Positions 37,289 to 45,376 of a DNA stretch of 64,000 nt are shown here, piece by piece. The position numbers and the translations under genes are program-made. The notes beneath the pieces are model-generated. The model worked only from the letters and a program-made list of their open reading frames with translations. It was not told the origin of the DNA and did no database searches. How positions within the stretch are numbered: the first letter of the stretch is position 1; each line of letters opens with the position of its first letter. This DNA comes from Portibacter marinus (GTDB lineage: Bacteria > Bacteroidota > Bacteroidia > Chitinophagales > Saprospiraceae), in contig NZ_JAJNKB010000006.1 of the NCBI RefSeq assembly GCF_021533195.1, positions 186,001 to 250,000 on the forward strand, in the 5' to 3' direction.

Positions 37289-37394
37289 ATTACATTCCAG
37301 CCATAGTGAATAATAATCAGCATTACATTCGTGTTTCATTTATAAGAGCTATCGAATTTCTGGTTATTGTTGAATCTGAACAAAATTTAGAAAT

Positions 37395-38711
37395 ATGTCG
37401 AACGAGGCTTTTATCGTAGAAGGAAATACCCGATTAAAAGGAGAAATTGAACCCCAGGGAGCAAAGAATGAAGCGCTGCAGGTATTGTGTGCAGTCTTAC
37501 TGACCGATCAGAAAGTGGAGATTACCAATGTACCCGAGATTCTGGATGTCAAGAAACTCATCAACTTGATTAAAGGATTAGGTGTAAAGGTAGAAAGACA
37601 CTCGCAAGGTCACTATACTTTTCAAGCTGATGAAGTTGATCTGGATTACCTCTCATCTGAGGAATATCAAAATGACGCAAAGAAAATCAGAGGCTCTGTC
37701 ATGTTGATAGGACCATTACTCGCCAGATTTGGAAAAGCTTATCTGCCCAAACCTGGTGGAGATAAAATAGGGAGAAGGCGGCTGGACACACACTTTATCG
37801 GCTTTCAGAAATTGGGAGGAGAGTTTAAATTCGATGAAGATACCGACGATTACTATGTGTATGCTGAAAAACTCAAAGGCTGTTATATGCTTATGGATGA
37901 GATCTCGGTGACCGGTACTGCAAATGTATTGATGGGAGCGGTTCTGGCTGAGGGTCAAACCACCATTTACAATGCAGCTTGTGAACCCTATGTACAACAG
38001 TTGTCCAGAATGTTAGTGGGAATGGGCGCCAAGATACAAGGAATCGGATCCAACTTACTCAAAGTAACAGGAGTAGATTCACTGAAAGGCACCGAACACC
38101 GCGTGCTTCCGGATATGATCGAAATAGGTAGTTTCATAGGCATGGCTGCCATGACTCAATCTGAGCTATTGATCAAGAATGCTGCTGTCAAAGAGCTGGG
38201 GAATATTCCATCGGTATTTCAAAAATTGGGTATCAAACTAGATATTCAGGATGACAACATACATGTAGAAGCGCAGGATATTTATGAGATTTCAAGTTTT
38301 ATAGACGGATCCATTCTGACCATTTATGATTCACCATGGCCCGGATTCACGCCGGATTTGCTTTCGATAATGCTGGTAGTGGCTACACAAGCTCGTGGTA
38401 GTGTCTTGATACATCAAAAAATGTTTGAATCAAGGCTGTTTTTTGTTGATAAACTCATTGATATGGGTGCAAAAATTATACTATGTGACCCACACAGGGC
38501 GACTGTTATTGGACTGGAAAGAAAAACTCAATTGAAGGGTATTTCCATGAGTTCACCGGATATCAGGGCAGGGGTTTCGCTCTTGATTGCTGCATTGTCA
38601 GCTAACAGTACTTCGACGATACATAATATTCAGCAAATTGACAGAGGGTATCAGAATATCGATGGAAGGCTGAATGCTTTGGGTGCCAATATTCAGCGGG
38701 TCGAGTTATAA
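37395..38711 (+). CDS. murA: UDP-N-acetylglucosamine 1-carboxyvinyltransferase (Asp-type MurA)
   Basis: First committed enzyme of peptidoglycan synthesis, transferring enolpyruvate to UDP-GlcNAc. The 438 residues show the EPT fold with GAKNEALQVLCAVLL, SVMLIGPLLARFG and the C-terminal DIRAGVSLLIAALSANST and DRGYQNIDGRL. The loop that carries the catalytic Cys115 in E. coli reads PGGDKIGRRRLD, with Asp123 in its place. Asp at this position is known to keep activity and abolish fosfomycin alkylation. It has its own leader after the terminator. It is convergent with the polyprenyl synthase gene. Confidence 0.95.
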   Translation: MSNEAFIVEGNTRLKGEIEPQGAKNEALQVLCAVLLTDQKVEITNVPEILDVKKLINLIKGLGVKVERHSQGHYTFQADEVDLDYLSSEEYQNDAKKIRGSVMLIGPLLARFGKAYLPKPGGDKIGRRRLDTHFIGFQKLGGEFKFDEDTDDYYVYAEKLKGCYMLMDEISVTGTANVLMGAVLAEGQTTIYNAACEPYVQQLSRMLVGMGAKIQGIGSNLLKVTGVDSLKGTEHRVLPDMIEIGSFIGMAAMTQSELLIKNAAVKELGNIPSVFQKLGIKLDIQDDNIHVEAQDIYEISSFIDGSILTIYDSPWPGFTPDLLSIMLVVATQARGSVLIHQKMFESRLFFVDKLIDMGAKIILCDPHRATVIGLERKTQLKGISMSSPDIRAGVSLLIAALSANSTSTIHNIQQIDRGYQNIDGRLNALGANIQRVEL

Positions 38712-38730
38712 TATTCAAGAAGTCATCGAA

Positions 38731-39705
38731 TTACTTCGTACGACTGATGACAAAATGAACCAGGTTTTCTATTGAATCCCTGGCAGGAGACGGTTGCAGA
38801 GTATGTAATATGTCAATGGCCATTTTGTGGTATCGATCCAAAGCTTCCTGGGCATAGGTCAACCCACCCTTTTCTTTTACAAATTCCACAAGTGCTCTGA
38901 CTTTCTTTTTATTGTTATTGTGTCTTTTCACGGTATTGATGATCCAGCGTTTTGTAGAACGATCAGAGTTTTTCAATACATGAATCAGAGGCAATGTCAT
39001 TTTCTTTTCCTTGATGTCAATACCTGTAGGTTTGCCAATGTCATCTTCTCCATAGTCGAAGAGATCATCTTTGATTTGGAAAGCGATACCAATATTTTCA
39101 CCAAATAATCTCATTTTCTCTACGACCTCGGGATCATCAGAAGTTGTGGAAGCACCTGCAGCGCAAGCAGCTGCGATGAGCGAAGCTGTTTTCTGCCTGA
39201 TGATTTCAAAATAGACCTCCTCATCGATGTCAAGTCTCCTTGCTTTGTCTAATTGCAGTACTTCACCTTCTATGATTTCTTTAATGGCGGTAGAGACAAT
39301 TTTTATCAATTTAAATTGCTCATTTTCCAGCGCTAGCAAGAACCCCTTTGCATATAGAAAATCTCCTACCAGAACTGCTACCTTGTTTTTCCATAGCGCA
39401 TTGATCGAAAACAAGCCTCTTCTTTTACTTGAATCATCTACTACGTCGTCATGTACGAGTGTTGCAGTATGCAAAATTTCAATAAAGCTGGCGGCATCAT
39501 GGCTGGAATCATTGATTTCGCCGAAAAGCTTTGCACACAAAAAGACGAACAACGGACGAATCTGCTTTCCTTTTCCTTGCACGATGTAATAAGTAATGGT
39601 GTCGAGGAGCCTGACATTACTTTTCATAGACTGTCTAAAGTGCTTTTGAAAGGCTTCCAGGTCAGCCTGTACCGGCTTTTTAATTTCCTTTAAGGAAAGT
39701 GGCAT
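38731..39705 (-). CDS. Polyprenyl (trans-isoprenyl) diphosphate synthase
   Basis: Cytosolic all-alpha prenyl synthase that lengthens allylic diphosphates with IPP. The first Asp-rich motif is LVHDDVVDDSSKRRG and the second IKDDLFDYGED, preceded by GKGKQIRPLFV. From the ATG at 39705 (MPLSLKEIKKP) it has 324 residues, the usual length of octaprenyl/solanesyl-type enzymes that supply the quinone tail; chain length cannot be read with certainty. The upstream 20 codons of open frame are rejected because a consensus -7 box (39726-39733) overlaps them. Confidence 0.92.
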   Translation of the reverse strand: MPLSLKEIKKPVQADLEAFQKHFRQSMKSNVRLLDTITYYIVQGKGKQIRPLFVFLCAKLFGEINDSSHDAASFIEILHTATLVHDDVVDDSSKRRGLFSINALWKNKVAVLVGDFLYAKGFLLALENEQFKLIKIVSTAIKEIIEGEVLQLDKARRLDIDEEVYFEIIRQKTASLIAAACAAGASTTSDDPEVVEKMRLFGENIGIAFQIKDDLFDYGEDDIGKPTGIDIKEKKMTLPLIHVLKNSDRSTKRWIINTVKRHNNNKKKVRALVEFVKEKGGLTYAQEALDRYHKMAIDILHTLQPSPARDSIENLVHFVISRTK

Positions 39706-39725
39706 CGATCCATTTTTGTGAATGC

Positions 39726-39733
39726 CAAATATA
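39726..39733 (-). promoter_or_regulatory. Candidate -7 box for the prenyl synthase gene
   Basis: The minus strand reads TATATTTG, an exact TAnnTTTG match, 20 bases before the ATG at 39705. Confidence 0.45.
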
Positions 39734-39803
39734 TGGAGATTTATCGGCTTGGATAATATTGGCATTATTATTTCCGTATGTAGGTCAAAGTACTTTTCAT
39801 CAC

Positions 39804-40775
39804 GTGATAGAAATATTCAGGACGAATCAATTTTTCGCGACCTTATTGTTACTTCCTTACACGTTTCTAATAAGGATACACTCGCTGATCCATCCTGAGA
39901 GGTATGAAGTTCAAGCGCATGATACGCCCTTTTCCAAGTATTTATTTACAAATGTCTTAGAATCTGCAATATTTCAGAATATTCTGGCTTGTTTCATTGT
40001 GTTTCTTGCGGCGAACTTCGTCAATCGTCATATCATACAAAACCGCATATCCAAGTATCAAACTTTGCTTCCCGGATTATTTTTTATACTACTTACAGCT
40101 GGTATCCCAGGTGGGATGATTTGCTCTCCGGTTTTACTTTCTTGCTTTTTTATACTATTGGCTCTTCTTAACATTAACGGGATTTATAAGACCCATGAGT
40201 TCGCGATTAAAATATTCAATACCGGATTGCATCTTGCTTTTGCTTTATTACTGTATTCGGGGAATGTCAGTCTTTGGGGACTGGCAGTGATCTCAATTTT
40301 GATATTGCGATCTTTCAGGTTAAACGAGATTTTAATCTTAACGTCTGGGATGTTTGTGCCAATATTTCTGGCTGGTGTTTATTATTACTGGCATGGTGAG
40401 CTGGATCTGATATGGGAATATTTTCAATTTGGAAATGGAATTTTGAGTTTATTCTGGAGATTAAGTCTGGAGTCCATTTTATATCTCGCCGCCATAGGAT
40501 TGGTTGTCATTTTTGTTATAGCCAGGTATAACAATTATACGATGAAAAATGCGATTCAGGTACAGAAAAAGATTGACATCATCTATTGGTTCATGTTTTT
40601 TAGCTTAGTTATTACGTTTTTTGTCAATGGTCTCTCGGCAACCCATTTATTGATACTTGCCATCCCATTTTCCATGTTTATAGGATTGAGTTATGAAAAG
40701 ATGAAGAGTTCTATGCTGGCAGAAGTGCTGCATATCGTAATGATCATCCTGATCCTTACGACACATTTCGCATAA
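39804..40775 (+). CDS. DUF6427 family membrane protein
   Basis: Polytopic inner-membrane protein of about 323 residues and 8-10 helices. The opening IEIFRTNQFFATLLLLPYTF is the usual start of this Bacteroidota family. The frame is open from an ATG at 39699, but that region lies inside the divergent promoter area and translates to non-family sequence; GTG 39804 is preferred. A TACTTTTC box ends 5 nt upstream. Function is unknown. The family often neighbours quinone or lipid genes, and here it is divergent from the prenyl synthase. Confidence 0.72.
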   Translation: MIEIFRTNQFFATLLLLPYTFLIRIHSLIHPERYEVQAHDTPFSKYLFTNVLESAIFQNILACFIVFLAANFVNRHIIQNRISKYQTLLPGLFFILLTAGIPGGMICSPVLLSCFFILLALLNINGIYKTHEFAIKIFNTGLHLAFALLLYSGNVSLWGLAVISILILRSFRLNEILILTSGMFVPIFLAGVYYYWHGELDLIWEYFQFGNGILSLFWRLSLESILYLAAIGLVVIFVIARYNNYTMKNAIQVQKKIDIIYWFMFFSLVITFFVNGLSATHLLILAIPFSMFIGLSYEKMKSSMLAEVLHIVMIILILTTHFA

Positions 40776-40831
40776 AGGCTAAAAATCTCTTATTGCTTAT
40801 TGGAAGCAGGAATCAAATGAGTATTAATGCA

Positions 40832-43330
40832 TCATCTGCTCCCTAATATCTCCTTTCTCTTTTCAAAATTGGAGAGTCCGCACTCTAGAAATTCTACATA
40901 TTCCTGATAATTAGGATCATATCCTCTAGGCAAACCAATCACTTCTTCTTGTGGCGTCAACATAGCGTATAATGGTTGTGTATTGGAGCCAAAATTTGCA
41001 ATCTGAAAATCAGACCACATGTTACCCACATCTCTCAACATTTTTTCCTGAACTACTGAATATTTCTTTTCCTCCAGCGGTTGGGAATCATCACTGTAGA
41101 GGGAAACAAGAACAAAATCATTACTTAATTTTGAGTGGACCTCTGATTTAACCCAAACATGTTCCTCCATTTTCCTGCAATTCACACAAGCATGACCTGT
41201 AAAATCCAGGAAAACCGGCTTATTGACTTCCTGTGCATAGGCAATACCCTCGTAATAGTCTGTAAAGCAATCGAGATTATTCGCACATTTTTTATACGAA
41301 GAGAACCGAGATTTTAGTTCTGGGTCTAGTTCTGGTTCTTCAAGAAAGAAATTGTATTGAGCAGGAGGAGCAATACCGCTTAAAAGTTCTTTAGAATCAT
41401 AGGCTTTAATATCCTCATTGATTTGAAATCCTGTTGCCAGGTAAATTGCAGATGCTGCAAATAATGCTATAAATCCCCACCTAACCGGAGTTATTTTTCG
41501 AACAGGTGCATCGTGAGGAAATTTGATATATCCCAACAAATACAGAACTGTCAAAATAGCAATGACAATCCAGATCCCGATAAACAGCTCATATCTCAGG
41601 AATCCCCAATGTTCAGTCAAATCTGCGACTGATAAAAATTTAAATGCCAGTGCCAATTCCAGAAAACCCAATACCACTTTAACAGAAGTCATCCAGGAAC
41701 CCGATTTTGGGAGAGAATTGAGCCAGGCCGGGAATGCTGCAAACAGACCAAAAGGTATCGCTAATGCCAGGGCAAAACCGGTCATAACGACGGCCGGACC
41801 AATTTTAGAGCTAGCAGATTCAACGATGGCAGACCCGATAATGGGTCCAGTACAGGAAAAAGAAACGATCGCCAGGGTAAAAGCCATGAAAAAGATCCCT
41901 ATAAAACCACCTTTATCGGCCATTCTATCACTCTTGTTGGACCATGATGATGGTAGCGTAATTTCATAAAATCCGAAAAAAGAGAATGCGAAAAACACAA
42001 AAATTAAAAAGAAGATGACATTGGCAATCCAATTGGTTGACAAGCGATTCAAGGAATCAGCACCGAACACTGCGGTAATTAAGATGCCTAAAGCGACATA
42101 AATCACGATGATTGATGCTCCGTAAATGGCACCATTAACCCATCCTTTTCTTTTGGTATCTTTTGTAAAAAAACTAACCGTTAAAGGGATCATAGGAAAT
42201 ACACATGGTGTCAGAAGAGCCAGTAAACCTCCGATGAATCCAAAAAAGAAAGTCAACCACAGATTGGTACTGAGTTGTTGTATTCCACCACATTCAGCCG
42301 TTGGATTTTCTAATGAAGCCACTATGGAAGGGATGGTATTATCTATACTGTTACCTGAAGCTGCTATGGCTTCTACCTCCTCATCAGAAATTGATACGGT
42401 AGCACCTTTCAACGATGCGGGTATGAATTCAAAATCAATCAAGTCAGGAGGCAGGCATTTGGTATCATCGCAAGCCATGTATTCTAAAGAACCTGAAATA
42501 GGTTTTGAAGGATCCGTGACTTTCACCCGGTGTTCAATAACAAAAGGTTCATCGGATAAATATTTGATGACCTCTACATCAAAAAAAGGATCTATACCTT
42601 CTTTTTTGTGCCCCTTTTCCACTGATTTATCTGTGACAGAAAAATAGTCAGCTTCATTATATAGAATGGAAGTGGGTATAGGGCCATCATCATTCGTGAA
42701 TTGAGAATAGACCGTCCATCCTTCATCGGCTTTCGCAATATACTTGAGGATGTATTCCTGGTCGCTGGATTTTTCTATATCAAAGGTCCATGAGACTGGT
42801 GTCAATACCTTGTCATTAGATCTAACAGCGGTCACACCGGTTACATTGCCAATAGCATCTTGTTCTACGATGGTCCCTTTTTGAAGGATGATATTGAAAT
42901 CTACATCTGTAGGAGGCAGACATTTGGTATCGTCACATGCCATGTAGGTCAAATAACCGCTTATTGAGGTTACACCATCAGGAACGATTACTGAATGGGT
43001 AATTACAAAGTCTTCCTCAGAAAGATACTTGACCACATTGACCTCAAAAATAGGATCTATACCTTCCTTTCTTTTTCCACTCTCTTTACCAATTCCCTCA
43101 TGCGCTACACCTTCAGTTTCGTATATGATTTCAGTAGGTACAGGGCCATCCTCATTAGGTTCTTGCGAGTAGACATTCCATCCATCATCGATTTTGGCGG
43201 TATAGATCAATTCATATTCCATTTCAGAAATTTTCTTTGAATCGAATGACCACTTGACCGGTTCTAATATTTGGGCATGTGAAGCTAAAGAGAAAAGCAG
43301 GACAACACTTATTGTTAAAAATCTAATCAT
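40832..43330 (-). CDS. DsbD-like thiol:disulfide reductase with duplicated N-terminal domain
   Basis: Inner-membrane electron carrier that passes reducing power to the periplasm. The 832 residues comprise a signal peptide, two consecutive DsbD N-terminal-type domains (about 20-150 and 175-305, each ending YMACDDTKCLPP), and a membrane domain (about 355-640) with LTPCVFPMIPLTVSFF and FSCTGPIIGSAIV supplying the paired cysteines. A thioredoxin-like C-terminus carries Cys715 and Cys718 in HACVNCRKM. Normal DsbD has one N-terminal domain. The gene sits 10 nt after a stand-alone third copy of that domain. The redox partners are not identified. Confidence 0.88.
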   Translation of the reverse strand: MIRFLTISVVLLFSLASHAQILEPVKWSFDSKKISEMEYELIYTAKIDDGWNVYSQEPNEDGPVPTEIIYETEGVAHEGIGKESGKRKEGIDPIFEVNVVKYLSEEDFVITHSVIVPDGVTSISGYLTYMACDDTKCLPPTDVDFNIILQKGTIVEQDAIGNVTGVTAVRSNDKVLTPVSWTFDIEKSSDQEYILKYIAKADEGWTVYSQFTNDDGPIPTSILYNEADYFSVTDKSVEKGHKKEGIDPFFDVEVIKYLSDEPFVIEHRVKVTDPSKPISGSLEYMACDDTKCLPPDLIDFEFIPASLKGATVSISDEEVEAIAASGNSIDNTIPSIVASLENPTAECGGIQQLSTNLWLTFFFGFIGGLLALLTPCVFPMIPLTVSFFTKDTKRKGWVNGAIYGASIIVIYVALGILITAVFGADSLNRLSTNWIANVIFFLIFVFFAFSFFGFYEITLPSSWSNKSDRMADKGGFIGIFFMAFTLAIVSFSCTGPIIGSAIVESASSKIGPAVVMTGFALALAIPFGLFAAFPAWLNSLPKSGSWMTSVKVVLGFLELALAFKFLSVADLTEHWGFLRYELFIGIWIVIAILTVLYLLGYIKFPHDAPVRKITPVRWGFIALFAASAIYLATGFQINEDIKAYDSKELLSGIAPPAQYNFFLEEPELDPELKSRFSSYKKCANNLDCFTDYYEGIAYAQEVNKPVFLDFTGHACVNCRKMEEHVWVKSEVHSKLSNDFVLVSLYSDDSQPLEEKKYSVVQEKMLRDVGNMWSDFQIANFGSNTQPLYAMLTPQEEVIGLPRGYDPNYQEYVEFLECGLSNFEKRKEILGSR

Positions 43331-43340
43331 GTTTTCTTAT

Positions 43341-43799
43341 TTATTGGACTACAAATTCAAAGTCAACATCTGTAGGAGGCAGACATTTTGAATCATCACA
43401 ACTCATATAAGTGAGAAAGCCCTTGATAGTGGGAGCGCTTGTGGTGGTTTTGACCATTTGATAAAAGATAGCGGGGCCATTTATTTTGATCAAGTCCATT
43501 TCAAAAATATCGTCGAATTTCTTTTCTACTTCGGCGGGTTCCACGACTGCCCCTACCAGTTCTACACCATCTTGTTCCTCAATAGTAAAGCTGGTGGGAA
43601 TAGGTCCACCTTCTTCTATATGTTGGGAATAAATGGCCCAACCTTGTTCTATATCGGCTTTATATAACAATTTGTATTCATTCTCACTGACTTTTTCAAC
43701 TTCGAATGTCCATTTAACCGGGTCAGGCATGTCTGACTGCCCATTGGCATTGCCAAAAAACCCAAAAATTAAAAGTATAGCAAAGGCTCTCATATTCAT
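43341..43799 (-). CDS. Stand-alone DsbD N-terminal-domain protein
   Basis: Exported protein of about 152 residues: signal peptide (AFAILLIFGFFGNANGQ) and a single DsbD-alpha-type domain from PVKWTFEVEKVSENEY to YMSCDDSKCLPPTDVDF, the same pattern as both N-terminal domains of the next gene. The CDDSKC pair would be the redox-active cysteines. The frame opens at TTG 43811, but that TTG is part of a TATTTTTG promoter box, so ATG 43799 (or 43793) is preferred. It precedes the DsbD-like gene by 10 nt and likely works as its soluble partner. Confidence 0.82.
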   Translation of the reverse strand: MNMRAFAILLIFGFFGNANGQSDMPDPVKWTFEVEKVSENEYKLLYKADIEQGWAIYSQHIEEGGPIPTSFTIEEQDGVELVGAVVEPAEVEKKFDDIFEMDLIKINGPAIFYQMVKTTTSAPTIKGFLTYMSCDDSKCLPPTDVDFEFVVQ

Positions 43800-43808
43800 T
43801 ATTTCCTG

Positions 43809-43816
43809 CAAAAATA
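43809..43816 (-). promoter_or_regulatory. Candidate -7 box for the DsbD-like operon
   Basis: The minus strand reads TATTTTTG, an exact TAnnTTTG match, nine bases before the ATG at 43799, which implies a very short leader. Confidence 0.45.
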
Positions 43817-43876
43817 ATGATTAAAACCTTATAAAGCCTTTGGAGATTGCCTTTTAATTGATTATTAACAACTCAA

Positions 43877-44584
43877 TCACAACAATTTAGCAAGTAGTTC
43901 CTTGGCCCTATTTTGATACATACTTTGAGATTTAGAAATCTCTTGAAGCAGGGCAGTTGCCTGGTCTTTATTAGAATTTCCTAAATGGGCAAGCGCAAGA
44001 TACCATTTGGCCTCCTGCCGGAACCTGGCTCCAGAGTTTTCAGATATGGGTTGAAGTATCTTTATGGCCTCATTAAATTGACCTTCTTCGAGATGAGTTA
44101 TTGCTATATATACTTCCACATCAGGGTTGAGTTCTCTCTTTTCCTCGAAAAGTTGTCGGGCTGTGGTATAATTTGCTCTCTCATATTCAATTAAGGCAGG
44201 TCTAAGTTCAGATTTGGTACTTTCTCCCCGGGTGATTGGGTCTATTTTGTTAGGAAGTGTGCTATAGAACTCTGCATACAGTTTATCCGAAGGGGAATGA
44301 TCAAATAGAAATGGTACAGCCAGAAGTAGCAGGATCATCGCAGCAGCTAAAGCCCACCAATTTCTGAACCGAATTACTTTAGCTGGTTGATCCAGGCTTT
44401 GCAATCTGGATTTAAGTTCTCTACGGCCCAGGGCCTTAGCAGTCAGAAATGCATCTTGACGAAATTGAAATTCTTGTTCGAATTCAGGAATTTTCCTAAG
44501 CTCGTTTAATTCTTGGTTTTCCTTGTCGGAGATATGACCCGTGAGATACGCGTCTATCAAAGGAAATTTATCCTCCATTTTCAT
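43877..44584 (-). CDS. Membrane protein with TPR-like C-terminus, probable anti-sigma partner
   Basis: This 235-residue protein has a cytosolic N-terminal segment of about 75 residues (LIDAYLTGHISDKENQELNELR, resembling anti-sigma zinc-free N-terminal helices), one membrane helix near 78-96, and an extracytoplasmic TPR-like array (ALIEYERANYTTARQLFEEK, AITHLEEGQFNEAIKIL, WYLALAHLGNSNKDQATALL). It overlaps the end of the ECF sigma gene by 17 bp. Domain order and overlap suggest that it holds the sigma factor at the membrane; this is inference. Confidence 0.72.
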   Translation of the reverse strand: MKMEDKFPLIDAYLTGHISDKENQELNELRKIPEFEQEFQFRQDAFLTAKALGRRELKSRLQSLDQPAKVIRFRNWWALAAAMILLLLAVPFLFDHSPSDKLYAEFYSTLPNKIDPITRGESTKSELRPALIEYERANYTTARQLFEEKRELNPDVEVYIAITHLEEGQFNEAIKILQPISENSGARFRQEAKWYLALAHLGNSNKDQATALLQEISKSQSMYQNRAKELLAKLL

Positions 44585-45137
44585 AACCCTTTATTAATTC
44601 TTTTAGGCTTCTGAGACATCGCGACTTATGACTTCTTACAACATTCTCATTCTTATAATCGAGCTCATGCATGAGCGCTTCAATAGAATAAGAGTGATAA
44701 TAAAAAAGTATTAAAATCTTCTTACATCGATCTCCCAATTGATCCATTGCTCTTTCCATCTGTACCAATTTTTCATTTGGCTGAATATTTGAATCGATGG
44801 CCTCTAAATCCAAATTTTCCAAATGTGCCTTATCCAGAGTAATGGTCTTACTATTTTTTTTAAGTCTGTTATAAATACTGTACTTCCCAATACTAAAAAG
44901 GTACGTTTTGATGGAACTGGTCAACTTATTGAGTCTGCCTGTCCTTACATTCTCATAGAAGGCCATAATGGTATCCTGATAAACATCATGAGCATCTTCT
45001 TGCGATATATCATATCTCTTAGAAAAAAGTAAAAATTCTTCTTTGTAGGTGAGGTAAACTTTGTCAAGTGCCTTAAGTCCTATTTGATCTAGTGAATTTT
45101 TAAATTCTTCCAGGCTTTTATACCTTTCTGTAACCAT
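44568..45137 (-). CDS. ECF-type RNA polymerase sigma factor
   Basis: Sigma-70 family group IV factor of 189 residues. Region 2 runs about 25-95 with SQEDAHDVYQDTIMAFYENV and SIKTYLFSIGKYSIYNRLKK. Region 4 runs about 125-185 with MDQLGDRCKKILILFYYHSYSIEALMHELDY and the helix-turn-helix ENVVRSHKSRCLRSLKELI. Its 3' end overlaps the TPR membrane protein gene by 17 bp, as sigma/anti-sigma pairs do. The regulon is unknown; the divergent TonB-type receptor 240 bp away is a possible target. Confidence 0.9.
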   Translation of the reverse strand: MVTERYKSLEEFKNSLDQIGLKALDKVYLTYKEEFLLFSKRYDISQEDAHDVYQDTIMAFYENVRTGRLNKLTSSIKTYLFSIGKYSIYNRLKKNSKTITLDKAHLENLDLEAIDSNIQPNEKLVQMERAMDQLGDRCKKILILFYYHSYSIEALMHELDYKNENVVRSHKSRCLRSLKELIKGYENGG

Positions 45138-45345
45138 TAATAATGCAGATTAGAAATTGTTAACAAGGGATTTAAAAGATTTAAAAATTTCAGGCATTCT
45201 AAGATAGTAAAATTTGAACCAAAGGTGGGAAAGACTGTTGCTGAGGAAGTTTTTCTCCTGCAATTTTTTACAGCTTAAATTTTCGAACCGATCAATAAAA
45301 TAAATATACTCATCGAAAAAAAAGCCTTATTCGAACGATTAAGGG

Positions 45346-45353
45346 TACTTTTG
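45346..45353 (+). promoter_or_regulatory. Candidate -7 box for the outer-membrane receptor
   Basis: TACTTTTG is an exact TAnnTTTG match 23 bases before the ATG. A short inverted repeat, CCTTA (45325-45329) / TAAGG (45340-45344), lies just upstream and could be an operator; that part is weak. Confidence 0.45.
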
Positions 45354-45376
45354 CCTTTCTAACACAAATTGTAAAA

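Noticed and set aside
39699-39803. ATG-started extension of the DUF6427 protein
   Set aside because: It lies in the divergent promoter gap and overlaps the prenyl synthase start; the conserved N-terminus begins at GTG 39804.
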